Assembly: GCA_964432995.1 (NCBI GenBank) | Contig: CAYSPU010000075.1 | Location: forward strand, 1 to 22,564 | Direction of reading: 5' to 3' | Length of the DNA stretch: 22,564 bases | Origin: CAYSPU01 sp964432995 | GTDB taxonomy: Bacteria > Verrucomicrobiota > Verrucomicrobiia > Limisphaerales > JAHDYP01 | Part shown: piece after piece, positions 8,825-16,395 of the stretch | How the letters are laid out: the number at the start of each line of letters is the position of its first letter | Numbering within the stretch: the first letter of the stretch is position 1 | Program-made: the position numbers and the translations under genes | The notes under the pieces: model-generated | What the model saw: only the letters and a program-made list of their open reading frames with translations | Databases searched by the model: none | Told to the model about the DNA's origin: nothing

Positions 8825-9055
8825 TCAGCTCGTTTGCATGTGCACCTGGCGCGACTTCCGCCACTTGGCGCGGTGCTTGACGATCCAGTCCATGAGCGCC
8901 CGCTCAAAACCGATGTCGTACCCGACCTTCTCCGACTCGTACCACTTGTGCCGCAGGATTTCCTCGCGTTCCAGTTGGAATTCCCGGAACAAGTTAGAGT
9001 TCCGTAGCAGCTCCGTGCCACCTGTGCCCGTTTTCTCCGTGGACATAACAACCAT
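8825..9055 (-). CDS. Small conserved-looking protein of unknown function
   Basis: This 76-residue soluble protein is rich in charged and aromatic residues: LEREEILRHKWYESEKVG then GFERALMDWIVKHRAKWRKS. It is probably alpha-helical, with no signal peptide or membrane segment. The start at 9055 is favoured over the in-frame ATG at 9046 because GAGG lies seven bases upstream. It is read in the same direction as pduT (85-bp gap upstream) and pyrR (120-bp gap downstream, filled by the attenuator). I do not recognise the family; coding looks likely from length, codon use and start signal. Confidence 0.75.
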   Translation of the reverse strand: MVVMSTEKTGTGGTELLRNSNLFREFQLEREEILRHKWYESEKVGYDIGFERALMDWIVKHRAKWRKSRQVHMQTS

Positions 9056-9140
9056 CCAAAGACCTCATCGGCTTTGAATGCACTGCAATCTAACACCCGG
9101 CGTCCCCTTGGCAATCGGAAAAACACCGCCGGCGCACCGT

Positions 9141-9698
9141 TCAGATCATCTCCCGGTAGACGTCCGGATGCGGCCTTGAAATCACCACCGCGTTCACCAA
9201 TACCCCGGCCTCCTGGATCACCTTCCGGCCCGCCGCGACCGCGGACTGGACCGAGCCCACATCGCCGCAGAGGGTGCAAAACGCCTTCCCCCCCAGCGCC
9301 ATCGCCAGCCGAATCTCCAACAGCGTCACGCTCGCCGCCTTGGCCACGGCATCGGCGGCCTGCAGCAGGCTCGCGACGTTGAACGACTCCAGCACGCCCA
9401 AGGCGAGCCCCTTCCCGGGTTCCACCGACTGGCTTCGCCCCAGGGCGCTGAGGACGTCGGGGTGGACGTTCGCCAGCACAAACCGGTCGATGAGGCAGCC
9501 GTTGGCCGCCTCCGCCCCGGCCGCCACCGCGCTCTGCACCGCCGCGGTCTCGCCCCCGATCAGCACCATGTACTTTCCGGAACAGATCGAGCGCGACAGG
9601 AGCAGCCGCACGTTCCCGGCTTTCAGCATCGTGTCGGCCACCAGAAACCCGGCCGCCACGCTGGAGAGTTCCAGCAAACCGATCGATTTTTCGCTCAT
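9141..9698 (-). CDS. pduT: PduT-like tandem-BMC shell protein with likely Fe-S pore
   Basis: The 185 residues contain two bacterial-microcompartment (BMC) domains (about 5-90 and 95-180). The first carries GKYMVLIGGETAAVQSAV (41-58), the second GGKAFCTLCGDVGSVQSAV, and the tail is SRPHPDVYREMI. C39 in SRSICSGKY sits where Salmonella PduT has the pore Cys38 that holds a [4Fe-4S] cluster in the trimer, so electron transfer across a shell is the expected role. The start codon overlaps the pduS stop (ATGA). No BMC-H or BMC-P shell gene, signature enzyme or aldehyde dehydrogenase is seen in the window. PduT identity is strong by motif; its biological cargo is unknown. Confidence 0.92.
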   Translation of the reverse strand: MSEKSIGLLELSSVAAGFLVADTMLKAGNVRLLLSRSICSGKYMVLIGGETAAVQSAVAAGAEAANGCLIDRFVLANVHPDVLSALGRSQSVEPGKGLALGVLESFNVASLLQAADAVAKAASVTLLEIRLAMALGGKAFCTLCGDVGSVQSAVAAGRKVIQEAGVLVNAVVISRPHPDVYREMI

Positions 9699-11014
9699 GA
9701 GATGGGATGCAACACAACCTGCCGCTCATTGACTTCCGCCACCGTTGCCGCGAGAGGCGCGTGCAGGATGGCGCCCAACGATTTGGCCGGAATCTCTCCC
9801 AATGCCTCGCCGGCCCGCACCCGTTCCCCCGCCCGCACGCGCGCCTGAATCGGCACGCCGGCCCCCTGCTTGAGCGGCAAGACCAACCGCCGCGGCTGCA
9901 ACGCCACCGCCTCGAGCGGCGCCGGCACGTCATAGGCCTCCACCTGCAGCCGGTTCACCAACCTCCCAATGGGGACCCGCCGCCCCTCCCGCATCCCGTG
10001 CGGCGTTACCGTGATCGGGCCACTCCATTTCACCCCCGCGCGCCGCATCTCCGCCTTGGCATCGTCGCAGGCCTCCTTCGGAAACAGTTCCTCCGGGCAG
10101 GCGTAAAGGGTGCAGAGACCGCAGGCGCAGCAGAGCGCCGCCCACTGGTTCCAATAGGCCGCGCCGGTGGCCGTGAAGGCCAAGCTCCGCATGACCTGGT
10201 GCGGTTCGACGGCATAACCCAGCAGATACCGCGGACAAAACTCGGTGCAGTATCGGCACTGGTCGCAGGCGGACTTGCCAATCCCCGCCTGCGCCGTGCG
10301 GGGCTTGAGCTTGCGCTGGATCACGTGGTGCTCGCGCGGAAGGACGACCACGCCGGTCGAGGTCTTGGTGACGGGCGTGTCCAGGACCTCCGTGGTCTCG
10401 CCCATCATGAGGCCGCCCAGGCAGAGCACGGGCTGGTCCGTGGCCAATCCGCCGGTCGCTTCGATGGCCTCCCGGTAGGTGGTGCCCACCGGCACCTTCA
10501 CCGTGACGGGATGCCGCACGGCGCCCGCGATGGTCACCATCTTGTGCGTCACCGGCGCGCCCTGGACCGCGGCGGCGATGTTCGCCAGCGTCTCCACGTT
10601 GCAGACCACCGTCCCCACCTGCAAGGGAATCCCCGCCGGCGGGATCAGGCGCCCTGTCACCTCGTGCACCAAGTCGTACTCGTCCCCCGCCGGATAGTAG
10701 TCTCCCAGTAGATGCACCTCCACCTTGGAACCCCGACACGCCGCTTCCACACAGGCCACCGCGTGGCGGTTCTTGGCCTTGACGGCAATCACTCCCCGCG
10801 AGGCGCCCGTGGCCTCCATTGCCAGTCGCACCCCCTCCACCACCGCCTCCGGTTCGTGTTCCATCACGGCGGCGTCCTTGTGCAGCAGGGGTTCACACTC
10901 CGCGCCGTTCGCAATCACCGTGTCGGCCTTGCCCGCCAGCTTTACGTGCGTCGGGAAACCCCCTCCGCCGGCACCCACTACGCCCGCCTTCCGCACCTGA
11001 TCCACAAGTGTCAT
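9695..11014 (-). CDS. pduS: PduS-like (RnfC-family) flavin/Fe-S electron-transfer protein
   Basis: The 439 residues match PduS, the microcompartment protein that reduces cobalamin or passes electrons to PduT. The N-terminal GVVGAGGGGFPTHVKL (11-26) and NGAECEPLL (37-45) are the RnfC/NuoF-like nucleotide and flavin-binding region. An SLBB-like segment lies around 160-230. Two [4Fe-4S] motifs follow, C250-C253-C256-C260P and C295-C298-C301-C306P. The C-terminus resembles a barrel-sandwich hybrid fold (QARVRAGERVRAGEALGEI). The ATG at 11014 is preferred over an upstream extension to 11110, whose extra residues are unlike the family. It heads a minus-strand gene set and is divergent from the lipoprotein gene at 11167. 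Confidence 0.93.
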   Translation of the reverse strand: MTLVDQVRKAGVVGAGGGGFPTHVKLAGKADTVIANGAECEPLLHKDAAVMEHEPEAVVEGVRLAMEATGASRGVIAVKAKNRHAVACVEAACRGSKVEVHLLGDYYPAGDEYDLVHEVTGRLIPPAGIPLQVGTVVCNVETLANIAAAVQGAPVTHKMVTIAGAVRHPVTVKVPVGTTYREAIEATGGLATDQPVLCLGGLMMGETTEVLDTPVTKTSTGVVVLPREHHVIQRKLKPRTAQAGIGKSACDQCRYCTEFCPRYLLGYAVEPHQVMRSLAFTATGAAYWNQWAALCCACGLCTLYACPEELFPKEACDDAKAEMRRAGVKWSGPITVTPHGMREGRRVPIGRLVNRLQVEAYDVPAPLEAVALQPRRLVLPLKQGAGVPIQARVRAGERVRAGEALGEIPAKSLGAILHAPLAATVAEVNERQVVLHPIS

Positions 11015-11083
11015 GACTGCGGCGGAGACTAAGGCGCGCCGCCCCCGAACACCAACCCATTTTCCGAGAGCACGAAACAGTCC

Positions 11084-11114
11084 CACAGTCGCACCGCCAC
11101 ACTGGCGCACTGTG
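11084..11114. promoter_or_regulatory. Nested dyad in the divergent pduS / lipoprotein gene region
   Basis: CACAGT at 11084-11089 pairs with ACTGTG at 11109-11114, and inside it CGCCA (11095-11099) pairs with TGGCG (11103-11107) around CAC. It lies 70 bp upstream of pduS and 53 bp upstream of the lipoprotein gene, so it could be an operator or a short RNA hairpin. No promoter hexamers were firmly recognised in 11015-11166. Confidence 0.4.
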
Positions 11115-11166
11115 TTCCGGCGTGCCGACGTTGCGCTTCGCGGAGCATTCGATTACGTTCCGCTGC

Positions 11167-11970
11167 ATGTCGTTCTCGGCGGAAACCTCTTGCTCGCAAG
11201 CGGGATGGCGGGTGCTCACTCGAGTTCTCCCGGCGGCCCTGCTGTTGCTGGGGACGGCTTGCGGTCCCATGGGCGGGCGGGCGGTGGACGAAGAGAAAGA
11301 CCCGGCCTTCCTCTCGGGTCGCAGCCGCGTGGAGGAAAAGGACTACTCCGGGGCCGTCGAGTGCTTCGAACGCGCCCTCCGGAACAACCCGCAATCCGCC
11401 GCGGCGCACCTCGAGCTGGGCCTTCTCTACTATCGCAACCTCTCCGACTACGCGGCGGCCATCTATCACTTCGACCGCTTCAACCGCCTGCGTCCGCAAT
11501 CCAGCAAGCGGGATGTGATCAACCAGTTCATCGACGTCTGCAAGCGCGACCTGGCCGCCGACGTGCCGCTCGGTTCCGTCCCGCTGTTGATGCAGCGGGA
11601 GCTCGACCGGCTCACGCAGACCAACAAGCTCCTGGTGCTGGAGGTGGAGCGACTCCGGTTGCAGCTCGCGCAACAGGCTCAACGACTCTCCCTGCCCATC
11701 CCACAGCCCACCAACCCGCCAGCGGCCGGATCCACCACTCCGTCGACGGTCCCGCCGCCCGCGAACCAGCGCCCGCCGACCGCCGCCGCCTCGACCCAAA
11801 CGCCGCCCCGCGCCTCCACACCACGAACCCACGTCGTCCGCCACGGTGACACCTTCTACTCGATCGCTCGCGCCCACGGCACCACGGTCGCGGCGATCAG
11901 GGCCGCCAATCCCGGGGTGAACCCTCAGCGGCTCCGCACCGGCCAGGTTGTGAAGCTGCCGGCGCGATAG
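11167..11970 (+). CDS. TPR and LysM lipoprotein
   Basis: The 267-residue protein begins with a signal peptide ending in LLLLGTACG, a relaxed lipobox, so Cys lipidation is likely. A TPR-type segment follows (DYSGAVECFERALRNNPQSAAAHLELG and the next helix pair), then a coiled coil (LMQRELDRLTQTNKLLVLEVERL, in two parts) and a Pro/Thr-rich linker. It ends with a C-terminal LysM domain (VVRHGDTFYSIARAHG ... VNPQRLRTGQVVKLP) that binds peptidoglycan. The ATG at 11167 is chosen over a GTG at 11122 because it starts directly before the signal peptide. It leads a run of co-directional genes; a cell-envelope scaffolding role is inferred. Confidence 0.85.
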   Translation: MSFSAETSCSQAGWRVLTRVLPAALLLLGTACGPMGGRAVDEEKDPAFLSGRSRVEEKDYSGAVECFERALRNNPQSAAAHLELGLLYYRNLSDYAAAIYHFDRFNRLRPQSSKRDVINQFIDVCKRDLAADVPLGSVPLLMQRELDRLTQTNKLLVLEVERLRLQLAQQAQRLSLPIPQPTNPPAAGSTTPSTVPPPANQRPPTAAASTQTPPRASTPRTHVVRHGDTFYSIARAHGTTVAAIRAANPGVNPQRLRTGQVVKLPAR

Positions 11971-11985
11971 TCCCGGGAGTTCCCC

Positions 11986-12849
11986 ATGGAACGGCGCCAA
12001 GGACTTCCCGGCTCAGTCAGGACCGCGCCAGGAGCGGTGCAGCAGCGGCTCCTCCTGCTGGTGTTCGTCCTCTTCTGGGTCCTGATGAACGTGTTGCTCT
12101 GGCGCGCGGAAATGGGTGGCCGCGGCCCGACTGGCAGCCCGGTTTCCACCGAAGTCGTCCTCCAGAAGATCCTGACCGCCCCGGACGCTTCGACCCTCGA
12201 AGTGCACCACCAGAACCGGCGGATCGGCTACTGCCACTGGCACCCGGATCCCGGCGAGGAGCACAATCCGACACAGACCATCTTCGCCCCCGATTACGTC
12301 CCCGAGGGGATGCTGCGCGCCCGCCACCAGTACGTGCTTCGATTCGACGGCCATTTCCAGATGGACACGCCGGACCTCCGGCCACGCTTCGAGGCCAGTC
12401 TGGTGCTCACCACCAATTATGGCTGGCAAGAGTTCCGACTGCGCCTCGCCGTGAAACCGTCCACCTTCACCCTCCACACCTCCGCTGCCCGCCAAGAAGT
12501 CCAGTGGACGTACCAGGAGGGGGCTGGTCCCGTGGTCACCAACAGCGTCCGCCTGGACGACCTCCGGAATCCGCAGTCGCTCCTCCCCACCGTCGGCGGG
12601 CCCTGGGCCGGCCTCCTCGCCTCGGCGCTCCCCGGCCCAGCCACCGCCCCCCGGCCACTCCGACTCACCTGGCAGGCGCACCACGACCGCATCCGCATCG
12701 GCAACTCCCAGATGCGCGTCTACCGCCTCCAAACCCGCATCCTCGACCGCTACGAAGTCCGGTTGATCGTGAACCGCGTGGGCGAGATCCTCCGGGTCGA
12801 CCTGCCCGACGACTTCCGCCTGGTGAACGAGGAGTTATGGTCCCTCTGA
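11986..12849 (+). CDS. Membrane-anchored protein of unknown function
   Basis: The 287 residues have one N-terminal membrane segment (LLLLVFVLFWVLMNVLLW, about 22-39). A predicted extracytoplasmic beta-rich domain follows, with many Trp, Arg and His residues (RIGYCHWHPDPG, YRLQTRILDRYEVRLIVNRVGEI). GGGAG at 11975-11979 stands six bases before the ATG and fixes the start. It lies 15 bp after the lipoprotein gene and 10 bp before the ABC ATPase gene, so it is probably an accessory part of that exporter. No family was recognised. Confidence 0.8.
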   Translation: MERRQGLPGSVRTAPGAVQQRLLLLVFVLFWVLMNVLLWRAEMGGRGPTGSPVSTEVVLQKILTAPDASTLEVHHQNRRIGYCHWHPDPGEEHNPTQTIFAPDYVPEGMLRARHQYVLRFDGHFQMDTPDLRPRFEASLVLTTNYGWQEFRLRLAVKPSTFTLHTSAARQEVQWTYQEGAGPVVTNSVRLDDLRNPQSLLPTVGGPWAGLLASALPGPATAPRPLRLTWQAHHDRIRIGNSQMRVYRLQTRILDRYEVRLIVNRVGEILRVDLPDDFRLVNEELWSL

Positions 12850-12859
12850 CCGCCCCCCC

Positions 12860-13639
12860 ATGATCGAGTTGATCCATCTCACGAAACGATTCGGCAACCT
12901 CGTGGCCGTCGATGACGTCAGCCTCCAGGTCCCCCCAGGCGAGTTCTTTGCGATTCTCGGTCCCAACGCGGCCGGGAAGACCACCACCATCCGGATCCTG
13001 GCCGGGCTGGCCAAACCCACCGCAGGTCACGCCCGTATCGCCGGTTTCGACGTCCAGCGCGAACCGCTCGAAGCCCGTCAGCGACTCGCCTACGTGCCGG
13101 ACTTCCCGTTCCTCTACGACAAACTCACTCCCTGGGAATTCCTCCGGTTCATCGGCCGGTTGTTCCGGATGCCCGATGCCCAGGTCCATGGCCGCGGACG
13201 CGAGTTGGCTCAGCGCTTCCACCTGGAGTCCTTCCTGAACCTACCCATCGAAGGCCTCTCGCACGGCACGCGACAGCGAGTCGCCATGGTGTCCGCACTC
13301 CTGCACGAACCGGAAGTGCTCCTGCTGGACGAACCGATGGTGGGCCTCGACCCCCAACACGCCCGCATCCTCAAGGACACGCTCAAGGAACAGTCGCGCC
13401 GGGGAGCGACCGTCTTCGTCTCCACCCACCAGCTCAGCGTGGCCGAGGAAATGGCCGATCGCATCGGCATCATGCACGAAGGCCGACTGGTCGCGGTGGG
13501 CACCCGGGATGAACTGCACCGGCTCAGCGGCCACGAAGGCCCGCTCGAACAGACCTTCCTCGCGCTGACGACCGCGCCCCCAGCCAGCGCCAGCGCGCCG
13601 AGCAGAGGACTGCCCCATTCACCCGCGTCCTTGCCATGA
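12860..13639 (+). CDS. ABC transporter ATP-binding protein
   Basis: A 259-residue nucleotide-binding domain that powers an exporter. Walker A is GPNAAGKTT (34-42), the signature motif is LSHGTRQR (133-140, with His where Gly is usual), Walker B is VLLLDEP (153-159), and the switch His is H190. The Q-loop region reads YVPDFPFLYDKLTPWEF, a form common in CcmA/NatA-type export ATPases, with no clear Gln. The C-terminus is an Ala/Pro-rich tail. The cognate permease is the gene at 13893, separated by an inserted-looking repeat element. Substrate cannot be told. Confidence 0.95.
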   Translation: MIELIHLTKRFGNLVAVDDVSLQVPPGEFFAILGPNAAGKTTTIRILAGLAKPTAGHARIAGFDVQREPLEARQRLAYVPDFPFLYDKLTPWEFLRFIGRLFRMPDAQVHGRGRELAQRFHLESFLNLPIEGLSHGTRQRVAMVSALLHEPEVLLLDEPMVGLDPQHARILKDTLKEQSRRGATVFVSTHQLSVAEEMADRIGIMHEGRLVAVGTRDELHRLSGHEGPLEQTFLALTTAPPASASAPSRGLPHSPASLP

Positions 13640-13650
13640 ACCTCTGGGTC

Positions 13651-13736
13651 CAACGCTCAACGTTCAACGTTCAACGCTCAACGTTCAACCCTGGTCCTCT
13701 GGATGTTGAACGTTGGCAGTTGAGCGTTGAGCGTTC
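13651..13736. repeat. 7-bp tandem repeats in inverted arrangement
   Basis: From 13651 the unit CAACGYT is repeated five times and ends with CAACC. After a spacer of about 14 bases, 13705-13736 carries similar units on the opposite strand (CAACGTT, CAACTGC, CAACGCT on the minus strand). The two arms can pair into a long imperfect hairpin. Read as protein the left arm gives VQRSTFNVQRSTFN, a junk-peptide pattern I recall from many environmental genomes, which suggests a widespread repeat family and not a gene. Confidence 0.85.
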
Positions 13737-13793
13737 GGTTCATGGTCCCCACGGCGCATCCAATCCTTGGATGCCCTTGCTTCCCATGAACCG
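13736..13793. repeat. Nested perfect inverted repeats between ABC genes
   Basis: CGGTTCATGG (13736-13745) pairs with CCATGAACCG (13784-13793). Inside it, GCATCCAA (13756-13763), loop TCC and TTGGATGC (13767-13774) form a second perfect stem. With the adjacent 7-bp repeat array this makes a composite element filling most of the 253-bp gap between the ATPase and permease genes. It is probably a non-autonomous repeat and could affect mRNA stability between the two genes. No other copy was seen in the window. Confidence 0.8.
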
Positions 13794-13878
13794 TGGCGCC
13801 GACATTCCATTTCGCATGAAAGGTAGGGCGACCTCTCCGAGGGCGCCGCGGGATGCTGTCGCCGAACCAGTGCCACGG

Positions 13879-13885
13879 AAAGGAG
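13879..13885 (+). promoter_or_regulatory. Ribosome-binding site selecting a TTG start
   Basis: AAAGGAG lies seven bases before TTG at 13893 but 19 bases before the ATG at 13905, favouring the TTG as start of the permease. Part of the site (AAAGG) can pair with CCTTT at 13890-13894, which would hide both the site and the start codon. Confidence 0.6.
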
Positions 13886-13892
13886 CCTCCCT

Positions 13893-15662
13893 TTGACTGG
13901 CGCCATGTTCAGCACCACCACGGCTGGCGCACCGGAACGTGCGCCGGCCATCCTCCCGCTCCTGCTGCGCACCAACCTCCTCCAGGCTTGGCGCCGACTC
14001 CGGGCCGTCCGACAACAGTCGCGCCTCCTCTCCTCGCTCATCGGCCTCTTCGTGCTTGGTTATGTGGCGTTGGCCTTCTGGCTGTTCAGCCGGGGCCTCC
14101 TGTTCGTGGCGACGTTCCCCGGTCTGGGTCTGATGCTCATTGAGCGGCTCATGTACTTGCTGTTCGCGTTCCTCTTTGTGCTCCTGATGTTCAGCAACGT
14201 GGTGATTGGCTACGTGAACTTGTTCCGGAACCGCGAAGCGGCCTTCCTTCTGACCCTGCCCGTCGACGCGCAGGTCGTGTTCCGGTGGAAACTCCTCGAA
14301 TCCACCCTGCTGGCCTCGTGGGCCTTCCTCTTCCTGGTCGCCCCGCTGCTGGCGGCCTTCGGCTGGCGCGCGGGTGTCCCCTGGCATTTCTACCTCATCA
14401 CGCCGCTGCTCGTCGGCCTGTTCATCGTCCTGCCGGGAGTCGCTGGCGCCTGGGGTGCCATCCAGCTCGCGCGGTTTCTCGACCGCCGCACCTTTCAGGT
14501 GTGGGCCCTCATCCTGGTTCTGGCTCTGGCCGCCGGCGCGGTCTTCTGGCTTCGCGCCCCGGTCACCATGACCGACGACGCGCTCGAGACGCGCGTGCTG
14601 GTGGTCCTGGACCGGCTCATGGCCAAGACCAGCTTCTCCCAATTCCCGTTCCTGCCCAGCTTCTGGCTTTCGACCAGCGTCCTCAACTGGGCCGAAGGCG
14701 CAGTTGCCGGGGCGATGCTCTTCATCCTGGTTCTGCTGAGTTATGTGCTGCTGTTCGGCGCCCTCGCCTGCACGCACACCGGCCGGATCTTCTATGAGGG
14801 CATCTCCGCCGTGCACAGTCGGGGCAGTGTTCTCTGGCAGTGGCGGTGGTTCCAGGCGTGGCGCCGCCGCCGCGCCGCGCTTCCCGGTCGCGGCCTGCTC
14901 GAACGCCTGGTCGACTGGCTGCGCTTCCTGCCGGCCGACGTGCGCGGGTTGGCGGGCAAAGACCTGCGCGTCTTCTGGCGCGACACCACCCAATGGGGAC
15001 AAACCCTGGTCCTCTTCGGCCTGCTGGCCGCCTACATCGTAAACCTCCGCCATTTCTCGCGCCAGTTCTCGAACCCCTTCTGGATCCACCTCGTCTCCTA
15101 CCTCAACCTGGGAGCATGCGCGCTCAACCTCGCCACCTTGACCACCCGCTTCGTCTTTCCCCAACTCTCGCTCGAGGGCAAGCGCATGTGGATTGTGGGC
15201 ATGGCGCCGTTGGGACTGCAGCGCGTCCTCTGGACCAAGTTCGGCATGGCGAGCGCCGCTTCGCTCCTGGTCACGCTGGCGCTCATGCTGCTCTCCTGCT
15301 CGATGCTGCAAATGCCCTCCCTCCGCACCGCCTACTTCGCGGCGGCCATTGCCGCGATGACCTTCGCCTTGAACGGCCTCGCCGTCGGTTTGGGGGCCAT
15401 GTACCCGAACTTCAGGGAGGACAACCCCGGCAAGATCGTCTCCGGTTTCGGCGGCACGCTCTGTCTCGTGTTGTCCTTTGTCTACATCCTGCTCTCCATC
15501 GTGGTGTTGGCCGCCGGCACCCCCTGGAGCTGGAGCTCCACCCAACCGCCGGATCCCGCCCGCGTCCTCACCTGCCTCCTCGGATTCCTCATCCTCTCCG
15601 GACTGGTCGGATGGCTCCCCTTGCGATTCGGCTTCCGCCGGCTCCGGCAGTTCGAGTTCTAG
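13893..15662 (+). CDS. ABC exporter permease, large multi-spanning protein
   Basis: The 589 residues contain roughly a dozen hydrophobic spans, for example SLIGLFVLGYVALAFWLF, LMYLLFAFLFVLLMFSNVV, LLVGLFIVLPGVAG, AMLFILVLLSYVLLFGAL and LCLVLSFVYILLSIVVL. A central hydrophilic segment is Arg/Trp-rich (WQWRWFQAWRRRRAALPG) and followed by GLAGKDLRVFWRDTTQWGQ. This layout fits the large putative ABC permeases found beside CcmA-type ATPases in PVC and related bacteria. TTG at 13893 is the likely start (Shine-Dalgarno spacing); ATG at 13905 is the alternative. It is followed at 20 bp by coiled-coil membrane genes. Substrate unknown. Confidence 0.88.
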   Translation: MTGAMFSTTTAGAPERAPAILPLLLRTNLLQAWRRLRAVRQQSRLLSSLIGLFVLGYVALAFWLFSRGLLFVATFPGLGLMLIERLMYLLFAFLFVLLMFSNVVIGYVNLFRNREAAFLLTLPVDAQVVFRWKLLESTLLASWAFLFLVAPLLAAFGWRAGVPWHFYLITPLLVGLFIVLPGVAGAWGAIQLARFLDRRTFQVWALILVLALAAGAVFWLRAPVTMTDDALETRVLVVLDRLMAKTSFSQFPFLPSFWLSTSVLNWAEGAVAGAMLFILVLLSYVLLFGALACTHTGRIFYEGISAVHSRGSVLWQWRWFQAWRRRRAALPGRGLLERLVDWLRFLPADVRGLAGKDLRVFWRDTTQWGQTLVLFGLLAAYIVNLRHFSRQFSNPFWIHLVSYLNLGACALNLATLTTRFVFPQLSLEGKRMWIVGMAPLGLQRVLWTKFGMASAASLLVTLALMLLSCSMLQMPSLRTAYFAAAIAAMTFALNGLAVGLGAMYPNFREDNPGKIVSGFGGTLCLVLSFVYILLSIVVLAAGTPWSWSSTQPPDPARVLTCLLGFLILSGLVGWLPLRFGFRRLRQFEF

Positions 15663-15682
15663 CAGTTTCCGTTGCGCCTCCC

Positions 15683-16387
15683 ATGTTCCCCGATTACAGT
15701 CTCCCCGTGGCCGCCCCATTTGACGAATCCGATTTTGTCGACACCGATTTTCAGGCCGCACGCAAAGCGGTGTACCCGCCTCCCTCCACCGTGCCGGCTC
15801 AACTCCCCAACCGCCCGCCCACCTCGGAGGAACTCGATGCCCGCGTCGGGGCCACCCACCAGAAACTCGCGGAACTCCGCCGCCAACAGGAAGCCCTCGA
15901 GCAGGAACGCACCGCTCTCGAAGAAGCACGCCGCCGCCGCACCGAGTTCCAGGTCGGCCGCGAGGAAATGCTCCAGCACCTGACCCGCGGCGTCGGCCTG
16001 CTCGAGGAAGCCGAGTTCACCGCACGCCGCGACGCCGAGCAGATGGCCAAAACCCTCGGCGAACTCCGCGACCAACTCACCAAGGTCCAGGCCCTCGACG
16101 AACAAACCTGGACGCAGGAAGGGTATCAGGTCGAACTGACCCGCAGCCTCACCACCCTCGAAAACGCGCGCATGGAATGGAACGCCGCCCAGCTCAAGTG
16201 GCCCCTGCTCAGCGCGTCCCCCCCAACGCCGGCGGTGTCCGCCCCTTCCCACCCCGACGCCGCCGAGTGGCTCGCCTCCCTCTCCTGGAAAACCGCACTC
16301 AAACTCGGCCTCGCCCTCACCTGGCCCCTCGTCGTCGTCGCCTTGCTCGGCCTCGGCGTGCTCGCCCTCGCCTACCTCGGACGCTGA
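15683..16387 (+). CDS. Coiled-coil protein with C-terminal membrane anchor
   Basis: The 234 residues start with MFPDYSLPVAAPFDESDF, followed by long helices rich in Glu, Gln, Arg and Leu (TSEELDARVGATHQKLAEL, QQEALEQERTALEEARRRR) between about 50 and 165. A Pro/Ala linker follows, and the C-terminus is a hydrophobic segment WPLVVVALLGLGVLALAYLGR. The topology suggests a tail-anchored protein with its coiled coil in the cytoplasm. The start is the ATG 20 bp after the permease stop. Its position in the run of genes links it to the exporter; no family was recognised. Confidence 0.82.
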   Translation: MFPDYSLPVAAPFDESDFVDTDFQAARKAVYPPPSTVPAQLPNRPPTSEELDARVGATHQKLAELRRQQEALEQERTALEEARRRRTEFQVGREEMLQHLTRGVGLLEEAEFTARRDAEQMAKTLGELRDQLTKVQALDEQTWTQEGYQVELTRSLTTLENARMEWNAAQLKWPLLSASPPTPAVSAPSHPDAAEWLASLSWKTALKLGLALTWPLVVVALLGLGVLALAYLGR

Positions 16388-16395
16388 CGCATTCC

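Noticed and set aside
9707..10711. Plus-strand frame of 334 codons opposite pduS
   Set aside because: It has no recognisable motif, while the minus strand encodes complete PduS with both Fe-S motifs.
13651..13736. CRISPR-like array
   Set aside because: Units are 7 bp, directly adjacent and without unique spacers, so this is a simple tandem repeat.
13636..13896. Short plus-strand frame containing VQRSTFNVQRSTFN
   Set aside because: It is a translation of the CAACGYT repeat array and its flank, not a gene.
13740..15929. Minus-strand frame of 729 codons opposite the permease
   Set aside because: The product is a highly charged Glu/Gln/Gly sequence, a typical antisense shadow of a membrane protein gene.
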